Assembly (NCBI GenBank): GCA_017794925.1
Contig: CP051238.1
Coordinates: forward strand, 3,675,328-3,739,327
Direction of reading: 5' to 3'
DNA: 64,000 nucleotides
From: Aestuariibacter sp.
GTDB taxonomy: Bacteria; Pseudomonadota; Gammaproteobacteria; Enterobacterales; Alteromonadaceae
Part shown: positions 24,383 to 32,572 of the stretch, in pieces
Layout of the letters: each line of letters opens with the position of its first letter
Position numbering within the stretch: position 1 is the first letter of the stretch
Position numbers and translations under genes: made by a program
Notes under the pieces: model-generated
Told to the model about the DNA's origin: nothing
Databases searched by the model: none
The model's input: the letters and a program-made list of their open reading frames with translations, nothing else

Positions 24383-25081
24383 CTATCCTCCTAATATAAG
24401 CTCTTCAAATTCCGTCGGGAAGCGAACCACGGCTTGATAGGGTATTTCATCTTGCACCCATTTTTCATAGCTTTCCACGTGGGATATGTACCTACTTACG
24501 ATTCGCTGCTCAGCACGAGAAAACACCCCTCTATTTTCAGTTAGCAGCTTCATTGCCTCGCGATTATTTGGCACAATTATCGAAAGCCTAAAAGAAGTCC
24601 ATAACGCGTATATTGAGTCATTATTCGGATGCTTTTTAGCATTATCTGACAAAGGGCCATATTGCTCCCAAGCTTGATGGTTTTCGGCCAAGAGAATTGA
24701 AAGCTGATCTTTGAGCTGATCTACTTCCACGATTTTTACTCCATCTAATCGATTGGCAACTGCAGTTTCGTGCTCAACTTTCATTTCGTGGAGTAATTCA
24801 ACAGTAAAGTGGGCTTCGTTCTCGGCTTTATCTATTAAAGTGTGGTGAGTCGGGCATAGTAGTATTAGATTTCCATAACCATCTCTCTCCGTATCCCTTT
24901 GGTTCTCATCATAACGATTCGAACCTGGTTTTTTTCCTTTTATATGTGCCATTTCCCCCAATGTATATGGGGCATATCCGGCGGCTTCCGCAACAGTCAG
25001 GTTTTCACCGCAAGATGAAAACGAGCAGCGACCAGCTGCGTTTGACCAAAGTAATTTAATTGATTTCTCGGATATTGCCAC
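24383..25081 (-). CDS. HNH endonuclease-domain protein
   Basis: A 232-residue protein from GTG 25081 with AGGAG 6 nt upstream. The N-terminal HNH/treble-clef segment has C19-x4-C24 and a central H46 (GEMAHIKGKK). The end is N71-L-I-L-L-C76-P-T-H-H80. The C-terminal 140 residues are an uncharacterised alpha-helical region with no TM. HNH nucleases with paired effectors are common in defence modules; it may nick or cut DNA. It is the first gene of a three-gene set with the 136-residue and NTase genes. Confidence 0.8.
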   Translation of the reverse strand: MAISEKSIKLLWSNAAGRCSFSSCGENLTVAEAAGYAPYTLGEMAHIKGKKPGSNRYDENQRDTERDGYGNLILLCPTHHTLIDKAENEAHFTVELLHEMKVEHETAVANRLDGVKIVEVDQLKDQLSILLAENHQAWEQYGPLSDNAKKHPNNDSIYALWTSFRLSIIVPNNREAMKLLTENRGVFSRAEQRIVSRYISHVESYEKWVQDEIPYQAVVRFPTEFEELILGG

Positions 25082-25215
25082 AAGCGCTCCTAGAGATAAG
25101 ATGGCCTAATACATACTACTCACAGAGGTGCAGAACCTAGTGGCTAAAATCCAAGAGAATCGACAGTACCCACATGTTTTGATCAGGGGAACTTACAACC
25201 GAATTATTGTGATTT

Positions 25216-25455
25216 TTAGCCACCATTTAGTGAACTAATAAAATTGATTGATTTAGCGAAATATTCTTTGTAAAGCTCCTTAGCATCCGATAACAATATT
25301 GTTTCGACATCCTCGCCTCGCCAGCTGGAATTACTCGACTTTTCAAATCTTAAAAATAAATTTCCTGTATCTAAACATATACAAAGACTGTCATGTAAGT
25401 CATTTTTACCACCAATTTTCTGGTACAAGCAGTGTATTTCTTTGAATCTATTCAT
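25216..25455 (-). CDS. Small hypothetical protein
   Basis: ATG 25455 (79 residues) is preferred over GTG 25467 because GGGAAG lies just upstream. No motif is recognised. It follows the 111-residue gene by 24 bp, so the two are probably cotranscribed. Confidence 0.5.
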   Translation of the reverse strand: MNRFKEIHCLYQKIGGKNDLHDSLCICLDTGNLFLRFEKSSNSSWRGEDVETILLSDAKELYKEYFAKSINFISSLNGG

Positions 25456-25479
25456 TTGACTTCCCACATAACTTAGCTT

Positions 25480-25815
25480 TCAATCAACAACGTCAGTCAA
25501 AGATTCGTACAACACAACTCTTTTAGTATCATCTCTCTCATCTAAAAGACGTTTTGCATCATCAATTTTAACCCAGCCTATTGCTTTACGAGCACTTTGA
25601 GAGTTTCCTTTTCCATAGTCGCGCCAACCAGCAATATCATAAGACCTTAACTTTTCGAGTGCTTCTTCGTATGTTGCAGTGAACTCAATTGTAGGTTTGA
25701 CAGGATTCTCACTAACCTTGTAGCCATTCCCAGCCTTTTGCTTGATATTGAAAGGGATACAGTATGTCTCTTTAGTTGAAACAGGAATTCTATTCCGGCG
25801 TTTTTGTTTTGACAC
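25480..25815 (-). CDS. Small hypothetical protein
   Basis: 111 residues from a GTG with AAGGAAG 5 nt upstream. A basic N terminus (MSKQKRRNRIPVS) is followed by a mixed region (EFTATYEEALEKLRSY). No domain is recognised; the basic end suggests nucleic-acid contact. It lies 238 bp downstream of the KAP gene on the same strand. Confidence 0.5.
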   Translation of the reverse strand: MSKQKRRNRIPVSTKETYCIPFNIKQKAGNGYKVSENPVKPTIEFTATYEEALEKLRSYDIAGWRDYGKGNSQSARKAIGWVKIDDAKRLLDERDDTKRVVLYESLTDVVD

Positions 25816-26053
25816 TATACTTCCTTGATGTTTATTAGGTAGTTAACAGCTTATTACTGAAATTTCATAGTAACACTCGTTTCAATTGAAAACCTATATT
25901 CTGGCTTTGTATGGAGTGTATATCGGATGTTCATTTTATCTATAAAGTACATATCCTAGAAATGACATCTCTGCATTATGGAGTTCTTCATTCTTACTTT
26001 GTTGGTCAAGTAAATACCTATTCACTTTGATTCCAGTGTCGTGTTGATTAATC

Positions 26054-27460
26054 TTATGAAAACTTGAATTGACTGAGCCATTCAACCCGATCTTTAACAG
26101 AATTCAGACTTATTCCGCCAATACTTCCTGATGGTCGATTAACAACGTTTATAACTGTTTCTGAATATTCTCTTTCAACAATTGAAAAATTTTCATCACC
26201 CAACATAGATTTGTACTTTTGTAACCTGTCTGATGATGAGCTACTAGATCTACTGTGTTTCGCCGCTATTAAGAAGCCCTCAACTAAAGCGCATTCAAAA
26301 GACTCATTTCTCTTATTAAGAGGGACTATTTCATAGAGATATTCAATCAACTCATCTTCGTTTCCGTCTTTCGAAAGATATCGATTATAAGTCTCCGGTT
26401 TATTACTTCTTGCCACTATTAAAAATACTAAAAGAGCAGGAAATATATACTCATTACTTGCTGCTGTTCTGATTGCAATATTGATCGATGCGATAAATTG
26501 CTCAATTTCTCTTAGTGACATATTTAAGCCATTAGCCAGCATTTTGAAAACATTTACAAGATGCTCTTGCTCATAACGGAGTTCTCTATGTTGCATCCTT
26601 GGAGCAAAAAACTCGTCTATTTTGATAGAGCTAAAGGCTACGTCGACAAAACTTGAGATGTCTGGTTTTTTAAGGAGATATTCGAAATCAACAAATCGCC
26701 TTAGGTATCCTGATGAGTCAAATTCGCTCCCATAAACCGCTTGGATAGAATGGCATAATTGTTCTTTGTCTAGAGCAAGCACAAATATAATCCCATCAAC
26801 ATTAAAAATATGTTTAATTCTTTCCAGCAATTCAATCGCGTATAGCGGTCTACATCTGTCCAGTTCGTCTACAAATACAACCAATTTATTTTCATCAGTA
26901 GAACTTTGTACAAATGTTGACAGAGCAGATTTAAACTCCGCGATTGCCGCTTTTTCTTTTAAGTAATTTTCAACTGCATCCGAAGCTAACTTTCCAGCGG
27001 TCTTAACCAGCTCATCTTCGATGAACTTCTCTGCATCAATTACTCCCGCCGTACCTATTCTTATCAGTGCGGGTATACCGTGTTTGGCTAACTGTTTACC
27101 CGCCGATTTCGCTTTCTCCCATGCATCTGTAGATACTGGTGAAGCGCCAATTAGCTTCTCAAGTCCTTGATTCATTTCACCGAGAAAGGAAACTAAAGGC
27201 TCACTAGAGAAATCCGTTTCCCAGGCATTGAAATACAAGCACGGTGATTGGCTATTAATTAGATGCTGCATCCAAAGCTTTATAAACGTAGTTTTACCAG
27301 TTCCCCATCGAGAATCGATTGAAAGAACACTTGCAGAGTCCAGATTTGCAACAAGTTGATTTAGGTTCAATATCTCTTCTTTTCGTCCAAGTAGATCAAA
27401 CTTAAATGGATCATCAGAATCAATCGAAATGGGTTGAACTTTTAAATCCAAGAGACTCAC
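26054..27460 (-). CDS. KAP-family P-loop NTPase
   Basis: 468 residues. Walker A is GTGKTT (53-58). The KAP-type segment CLYFNAWETD follows, and Walker B is VFVDELDRCRP (195-205). The usual pair of transmembrane helices inserted in KAP proteins is not evident, so this version is probably soluble. A TTG three codons in (27451) has a better spaced AGGTGA site and may be the true start; GTG 27460 is kept here. KAP NTPases occur in eukaryotic scaffolds and in bacterial conflict systems. It directly follows the nuclease gene. Confidence 0.88.
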   Translation of the reverse strand: MSLLDLKVQPISIDSDDPFKFDLLGRKEEILNLNQLVANLDSASVLSIDSRWGTGKTTFIKLWMQHLINSQSPCLYFNAWETDFSSEPLVSFLGEMNQGLEKLIGASPVSTDAWEKAKSAGKQLAKHGIPALIRIGTAGVIDAEKFIEDELVKTAGKLASDAVENYLKEKAAIAEFKSALSTFVQSSTDENKLVVFVDELDRCRPLYAIELLERIKHIFNVDGIIFVLALDKEQLCHSIQAVYGSEFDSSGYLRRFVDFEYLLKKPDISSFVDVAFSSIKIDEFFAPRMQHRELRYEQEHLVNVFKMLANGLNMSLREIEQFIASINIAIRTAASNEYIFPALLVFLIVARSNKPETYNRYLSKDGNEDELIEYLYEIVPLNKRNESFECALVEGFLIAAKHSRSSSSSSDRLQKYKSMLGDENFSIVEREYSETVINVVNRPSGSIGGISLNSVKDRVEWLSQFKFS

Positions 27461-27497
27461 CTCAAGATAAAATGGGATTTTGTTTTAAGAACTATGC

Positions 27498-29342
27498 TTA
27501 GATGTTCTTCGCAATTAAATCCGCTTTCAACAATCCGCCTTTAGTGAACAGCTTTGCCGAAAACTTGGGATTACGTCGTGCTTTATAAGCGTCGAGAATA
27601 TTTTTCAATCCATCAGCTTCTAACAAAGAAATATTCACTTCAGTATCCATCTCAGCACTTTCAACAAAATCCTCTGAGAATGTTGGGGCCACTATTAGTA
27701 CCTGAGCGACTCGTTTCCCAGCCTGCTCGCAACGATTAGCGTATGCTTTTACTTGACGCGAGGTAGTAGAATATTTTGCAAAATCTCCGTTCTTACAGGT
27801 TTTTGCCTCTCCAACAATTACATCATCTTCACTCAGCGAGATTAAAACATCGGCTTTGTCTTTTGCAGTATTGATTGCTCTGCGAAGGTCTTCATCAACT
27901 ACCAGACCCAGTTGTTCAAAAATCGCCTTTGTTACCTCTTCAAACTTAACGCCTAAATCTGCTTCAGCAATTTCTATGTTATCTGCTTTAAGGGTCGCTA
28001 AATCTCTCCTAGCTAAGGCACCATAATTATCGATGAGTTTATCTGTTGCGTCGGCGAAGCTTGCCAGAATATTTAGACGCAAATTCCCTCGTTTCTTAAT
28101 ACCCATACTTTCAACAACGGTTTTCACTTCATCGTTAGTAAGCATATAGAGGATATCGTACGGAGTGATACTCAATGCTCTGAGTTTCTCTACATCCAAT
28201 TCTTCTTGTTCTTCAAGCTCGAATTCTTGTTTTAAAATTGCATTTAAAGATGGGAAATGATTTTGTAATGCAGCAAAGAGTTCTTTGAACCCTGTAGCGC
28301 TAAGAGAATTGAATTCCCGCTCGGCGCATGAGTTTAAGGAATCAAGTATTAATGCCGTACGCTCATCAAGTGTCGTTCCAAGCTTATCAAGGTCAAGATC
28401 CAAGTCTTGAATTAGCGATTTAAGACGCTCTTTTCTGTCGTTAACATTGGTATCTTCACTGTATAAATCTACCTGAAGAAGTTGAGCAGCAGGTACACCC
28501 AGCTTCATGATATTAACAATCTTCTCTTTGCGTTCTACACCACGAATTTTCTTACGATGATTTTTAAGGATGTTAGAAAGCTCGGCGTCGCTTAGTGTCC
28601 GTAAAATTCGCAACAAGTGCTTATCTGCAAGGTCTTTACCTTGTAAGCGATGCAACAGGCTGACAACCTCATCTGGTACATAAACCGTTTGAAGCTTTCT
28701 GCTGATGAATACTAATCCGATTTCACGAAGTTCATTCAATGCGTCCTGCACACCATTTTTAGGTATCTCATCTATGAGATGCTCGACTCCTGCCTGATCA
28801 TCAGCAGTAACATCGAGTTGCTTAGCAAGTACATTCAGAATGCCTCGCTCGTCATCGGTAATCTTTGCTTCTCTGTTTATCTTCTCATCATTTGAATAAG
28901 CTTCTTTGAGACAAGCATAATAAATCCCTAATCGCTTGCCATCGGTAAAGCTTTCACCATCATCAACAGCTTCAATTTCTGATTTCAACTCATTAGCTCG
29001 TGAGTTGATAACGCCCCATTCCTTAGTGTAAAGCGACTCAACCCAGGTAACGCGGGCTATGCAATTTCCGTCTCGACTTAAAATATTTGTGAGTAATGTA
29101 GCTTGCGCACCAAGCATAGCCAATTGTTCTCTTACCGACTTCTCAAAGTAAGGAAGAACTATTTTAAATAATTGGGTGATGTCGGTACTGGACGCATTTT
29201 TGATTTGTCCATCAAGTTTGTCTAACTGAGCCGCTATTTTCTTATCATGTTTGACGGCTTCATTGCAGATTCGATCTATTGCATTGATGAATTTGGATTT
29301 TTCGACTTGATTGACGAGGGACAGAACGTTTGAAAGCTTCAT
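27498..29342 (-). CDS. Large protein with SAP-like motifs and C-terminal PD-(D/E)XK nuclease domain
   Basis: 614 residues. The long helical N terminus has predicted coiled-coil character. Two SAP-like motifs (about 252-282, LSNILKNHRKKIRGVERK; about 402-430, VVESMGIKKRGNLRLNIL) suggest DNA binding. The C-terminal Mrr-like nuclease domain has E469, D498 (KADVLI), E512-A-K514 and Q530 (RQVKAY), matching a PD-(D/E)XK site. It has AAGGA before the ATG. It is the first gene of a pair with the KAP NTPase, 37 bp apart. Likely role: DNA cleavage controlled by the NTPase. Confidence 0.82.
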   Translation of the reverse strand: MKLSNVLSLVNQVEKSKFINAIDRICNEAVKHDKKIAAQLDKLDGQIKNASSTDITQLFKIVLPYFEKSVREQLAMLGAQATLLTNILSRDGNCIARVTWVESLYTKEWGVINSRANELKSEIEAVDDGESFTDGKRLGIYYACLKEAYSNDEKINREAKITDDERGILNVLAKQLDVTADDQAGVEHLIDEIPKNGVQDALNELREIGLVFISRKLQTVYVPDEVVSLLHRLQGKDLADKHLLRILRTLSDAELSNILKNHRKKIRGVERKEKIVNIMKLGVPAAQLLQVDLYSEDTNVNDRKERLKSLIQDLDLDLDKLGTTLDERTALILDSLNSCAEREFNSLSATGFKELFAALQNHFPSLNAILKQEFELEEQEELDVEKLRALSITPYDILYMLTNDEVKTVVESMGIKKRGNLRLNILASFADATDKLIDNYGALARRDLATLKADNIEIAEADLGVKFEEVTKAIFEQLGLVVDEDLRRAINTAKDKADVLISLSEDDVIVGEAKTCKNGDFAKYSTTSRQVKAYANRCEQAGKRVAQVLIVAPTFSEDFVESAEMDTEVNISLLEADGLKNILDAYKARRNPKFSAKLFTKGGLLKADLIAKNI

Positions 29343-29643
29343 TCGGCATCCTTTTTATATGAGGTTTATTAAAAACTCTTGTTATCCTTAAGTAGTAAAG
29401 ATACACCCAAACAGTTGATATTAAAACAGTTGAACTGTGGGAAGTCGTAAGTGTGCGATATACCACGACGGCTATATGTCTTGCTCTTTGTACTCTAGAT
29501 TAAGGGGACGTTTCGTTCATCACCTTATCTTGGTAATAACAATGCCAATAAAAATACTGTTGGTTCGTTCAGATACACGCACAACGATATTTCTCTTGCA
29601 TTAGCCCTTTTTAATGATGAAGACATTAACAAATGGAGGCTTC
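29343..29643. other. Promoter region of the nuclease/KAP operon and of a small membrane protein gene
   Basis: Contains a 13-bp palindrome ACAGTTGAACTGT (29426-29438) whose left part AACAGTTGA is repeated at 29410-29418 and 29425-29433. It lies about 70-100 bp upstream of the nuclease gene start, so it is a candidate operator. Otherwise no feature is recognised. Confidence 0.4.
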
Positions 29644-29880
29644 ATGCAATCTAAACAAAGACCACTTATTAAGCTGTTGCGTGTGTTGAGTGCACTTTTA
29701 CAGAATATTGGGGATGTAATATTTGCAGTATTCGTAATACAGCTGATCACTCAATTTGAACCGCATCCTTCGTACCCGTTTTTGGGTACTCGCGGTTATC
29801 TAACCATACTGTTCACTTATCTTTTGTCACTGGCATTTCACATCGGCGCAGAGCAATTGAAAAAGAGCAAATATAACTGA
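29644..29880 (+). CDS. Small two-TM membrane protein
   Basis: A GGAGG lies 4 nt before the ATG at 29644, so this start is preferred over 29614; it gives 78 residues. Two hydrophobic helices (LLQNIGDVIFAVFVIQLI and GYLTILFTYLLSLAFHIG) span the membrane. The function is unknown. It is read away from the nuclease operon and ends 0 bp before a strong terminator. Confidence 0.6.
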   Translation: MQSKQRPLIKLLRVLSALLQNIGDVIFAVFVIQLITQFEPHPSYPFLGTRGYLTILFTYLLSLAFHIGAEQLKKSKYN

Positions 29881-29903
29881 GAGCACCTTCGTGGTGCTCT
29901 TTT
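29881..29903 (+). terminator. Terminator of the small membrane-protein gene
   Basis: GAGCACC-ttcgt-GGTGCTC followed by TTTTC, directly after the stop codon. Confidence 0.85.
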
Positions 29904-29923
29904 CTTTGCTTTTCTCTTTTCAT

Positions 29924-30405
29924 CGCAGATGCAAACCAGCAAACACCAAAGGGGTTTGCAAAATAGCTTGAGCAACGCTCAACAACGACTGCGTAGAGAA
30001 TCGTCATGTGAAACATAACGGTTATTGGAGCCGGAGTCAGCATCGCAGATTTAGCCAGATTCCATTTTGCTTAAGCAAAATTGCTTGTAATTACGGAGTA
30101 ATTGCAGGCAACTGAAACACCAGCGGTGTGAACTCTACGATGGGCATTCAAAGCGCAGCTTTCCCTGAGTAGAACCTGGTGGAATGTGGCTAAATCAGCG
30201 GTAGCTGACTCCGAGCAACGCTTCTGTCGAAATCGCGCAGCGATGAGTGCGTGAGCAGCGACGAGTCGCGTCCGCTCACGCTTGCAGAAGTGTTGCCACA
30301 ACGAAGTTGTTTGTGTTTTCCGTTAGGAAAATACAATCGCTAAGCAGGATGCTAAGCATGGCGAAGCCAGGGCAATATGCGAAGCATTCTGCTCTTCCCT
30401 GCTTA
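29924..30405. ncRNA. Candidate large structured non-coding element (about 480 nt)
   Basis: Between the terminator at 29881 and the winged-helix gene at 30457, almost every stretch folds on itself. A three-way set spans 29924-29993 (CGCAG/CTGCG enclosing two hairpins). A long-range stem of 26 bp joins 30032-30064 to 30180-30213 and encloses four hairpins, including the perfect palindrome TTTTGCTTAAGCAAAA (30065-30080) and a 14-bp stem (30081-30111). A nested domain spans 30216-30295. Hairpins follow at 30298-30310 and 30311-30336, and a last domain at 30341-30405. It could be a structured RNA or a DNA-level origin; strand is not determined. Confidence 0.6.
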
Positions 30406-30456
30406 TTTCTCATTGGTGGTTTCTACGTAATAGTGAAACTAAATCAAGGAGACTAT

Positions 30457-31431
30457 ATGAATTATATGGAACGGGCACTCGAATCATCGATGCGCCATAT
30501 CGGAAACATATCTGCTGCTGATCCAGGCACTCTGGGGATGCTAAGAGAAAACGCTGTGCTGGCAATACTGGGGACATTTCGGGTATCCAGTAAAAGCGTC
30601 ATTCAACAGCACCTGGGATTACGCCGCGAAGCGGTTAACAAGCTGATCAATCGCATGAAAAAGAAGCGACTCATTGCAGTTCATGCTTCTTTTGCTAACA
30701 CGGATAACGGCTACATCCTGCTGACCTCTCACGGTATCAGAGAAGCTGAATTTTTGTTAAACCGTGAATTGCATATGCGCTCCGATGCGAGCAGAGTCAA
30801 CGAACGGAACCTGATACACGACCTTTCAGTACAGTTGGTTATTCTTAACCTAGCAAAACACCAGAAAATCTCTGGATTCGCGTCAGAGGCAGACATAGCA
30901 ATAACATTAGAGCACAGAGGCAATGACCCGCGTCTAGTAGACGCTATTGCCGTTGATGCCGCTACTGGGTGCAAAATTGCCATAGAGATGGAAACATCTA
31001 ATGCAAAAAATAAATCGAATGGTGACTTACGAAAGAGAATACTACTGAAGTATTTGCAGGAGCTGGAAAGTAATGATGGGCTATATGAATTTGTCTACAT
31101 GTACAGTCATCGCCAGCGGTTTCTGACTCAAATTGAAAAGGCACATTCTAGATTATTTGCCAGCAATCAATCATCCTTCAGCGAAGGGCAGCAAAGACTG
31201 CTTTCTAGAAAGATAAAATTTAAGCCTTATGAATGTGATTTAATTTATGAATTAATGTTCAACAGTAAACGTCAACTAGGGGATAGCAAATCCGAGTTAA
31301 TTCAAAAGGACGAATTCTTCAAGCAATTGTCACAGATGGAAAATCTTTTTTATAGCACCCAGGATAGGATTGTTGAGATAAGATTGGCAGGGTTTCGACA
31401 GGCCGGACAGGCATTAGGATTATTAGACTAA
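30457..31431 (+). CDS. Winged-helix / replication-relaxation-like protein
   Basis: The ATG at 30457 is chosen since AAGGAG lies 7 nt before; it gives 324 residues. An N-terminal winged helix (VLAILGTFRVSSKSVI then LRREAVNKLINRMKKKRL) is followed by a second part with the pattern IAIEMETSNAKNKS, like the acidic/basic site in the plasmid replication-relaxation (Replic_Relax) family. This suggests DNA binding at an origin-like site, maybe the structured element immediately upstream. A long leader reading through that element to 30247 is rejected. Confidence 0.65.
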   Translation: MNYMERALESSMRHIGNISAADPGTLGMLRENAVLAILGTFRVSSKSVIQQHLGLRREAVNKLINRMKKKRLIAVHASFANTDNGYILLTSHGIREAEFLLNRELHMRSDASRVNERNLIHDLSVQLVILNLAKHQKISGFASEADIAITLEHRGNDPRLVDAIAVDAATGCKIAIEMETSNAKNKSNGDLRKRILLKYLQELESNDGLYEFVYMYSHRQRFLTQIEKAHSRLFASNQSSFSEGQQRLLSRKIKFKPYECDLIYELMFNSKRQLGDSKSELIQKDEFFKQLSQMENLFYSTQDRIVEIRLAGFRQAGQALGLLD

Positions 31432-32114
31432 ACCGCGATTGTCCTCAGGGAGCCGACAGGCTCCTTTGTTTATTTTGACCACTTAACTTAGCTTCAAAAA
31501 ACTCTGATTATCACGATGATAAACAACGCTTTTTTAATGCACATTCCTCTATGCGCATCGAGTCAGCAGGAAAGCACCGTAGAGGTTTACCGTACTTTCA
31601 GTAATGTTCCACCTGAGTTCATGAGCCACAAGTGGTATGAGTGGTGATTGTGCGACTCTGCTATATCTAAGTAGCCTCATACTAGGAAAATTTTTAAGCA
31701 TAATTTACGTGATTTTGAAAATCATATTTGAAGTACAATTTTTCGTGTTGAGGGGTAACGTGATCGCGACATATTCCCAACTCAGCGCTTTTAACGGTAC
31801 GCCTAAAAGTATTTCAGACATAGGAGAAGTAAAAATGACCTAGCGAACAAGTAAATTAATGGTGCTGGCCTTTACCATAATTAGCGGGCTAGACAGCGCA
31901 GAGAGTCTATAAACCTCGGCACACAGATGAAGCTTTAGCTTTATCCCATAAGGCGTACCGTCCTTTTTACTTAAAATTGCCAGCCTTATTCTAATGAAAG
32001 TGCATCGACAAACGTCGAGGCTCGTTTTCGCCTGCTCGTTATAGAATCATCCAGATCGGCATATTTCCCTGATGTTAGACCTACTTACAGGCAGGACTAA
32101 CATAAGGAAAAAAT
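31432..32114. other. Mostly non-coding 683-bp stretch
   Basis: Holds the terminator at 31449, two weak ORFs (31516-31647, 43 residues, ending SHKWYEW; and 31637-31843, 68 residues, overlapping it), an AGGAG site followed by ATG-ACC-TAG at 31834, and an imperfect inverted repeat GTTAG ... CTAAC (32073-32104) before the small membrane gene. None of the ORFs has a good ribosome-binding site, so I do not call them genes. Confidence 0.4.
31449..31470 (+). terminator. Terminator of the winged-helix gene
   Basis: GGAGCC-gaca-GGCTCC followed by TTTGTTT, 18 bp after the stop codon. Confidence 0.85.
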
Positions 32115-32375
32115 ATGAACATCAATTACGAAAGACTTTTCAACTTCTGTATCAAAATGAGCAACCGCTGGGTTTCGATGAGCAATACAGTTGTAGCTGT
32201 AGCGCTACTCAATACACTCTGGAACCTGGCATTCCTGTTTTCGGGTCATACAGAATACATTAGCAAGCATCAATGTTTCGATCGACTCTATCTTGTAGCA
32301 TTTGGCATGATAGCGATAGCTTTAATCTTCGCTATGACTTCATTTATTGCAGCACGAAAATTGAGAAGTGAATGA
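32115..32375 (+). CDS. Small membrane protein
   Basis: 86 residues with AAGGA just upstream of the ATG. Two hydrophobic segments (VVAVALLNTLWNLAFLF and LYLVAFGMIAIALIFAM) separated by a short soluble loop. The function is unknown. A terminator follows at once, so it forms a monocistronic unit in the element. Confidence 0.6.
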   Translation: MNINYERLFNFCIKMSNRWVSMSNTVVAVALLNTLWNLAFLFSGHTEYISKHQCFDRLYLVAFGMIAIALIFAMTSFIAARKLRSE

Positions 32376-32379
32376 CACT

Positions 32380-32405
32380 AGCTCCCCGCTTTGGGGAGCT
32401 ATTTT
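32380..32405 (+). terminator. Terminator of the small membrane-protein gene
   Basis: AGCTCCCC / GGGGAGCT with a 5-nt loop followed by ATTTTT, 5 bp after the stop. Confidence 0.9.
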
Positions 32406-32572
32406 TGCACCGTCACAATGGATTGAGGTCCACTCGCTTCCACTTCAGACAGTTTTAAGCTCACAGCTCGTAATAATTACCTCTCATGGTCAATAGCGGT
32501 CGTTTCGATAGAATCCACTAAGCTCACTCTGGAACTAATAATTTTGCTAAAGCTGACATCATGTTATTGTAG

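Noticed and set aside
30071..30301. ORF of 76 residues read on the minus strand through the hairpin-dense element
   Set aside because: It runs through self-complementary stems, has no ribosome-binding site, and its reading follows from the palindromes.
29924..30405. HEARO/omega RNA of an IscB system
   Set aside because: No IscB or TnpB gene is next to it; the HNH protein is far away and lacks RuvC motifs.
30247..30456. Upstream extension of the winged-helix gene into the structured element
   Set aside because: A well-placed AAGGAG and ATG at 30457 fix the start, and the extension reads through hairpins.
31637..31843. 68-residue ORF after the winged-helix gene
   Set aside because: No ribosome-binding site and no conservation signal visible; overlaps a 43-residue ORF equally weak.
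31834..31854. AGGAG followed by ATG-ACC-TAG as a nonsense-mutated gene
   Set aside because: The reading after the stop is under 25 codons and ends quickly, so there is no evidence of an ancestral gene.
32073..32104. Second attC site
   Set aside because: Only 32 bp long and the right core GACTAAC does not fit RYYYAAC, so it is listed only as an inverted repeat.
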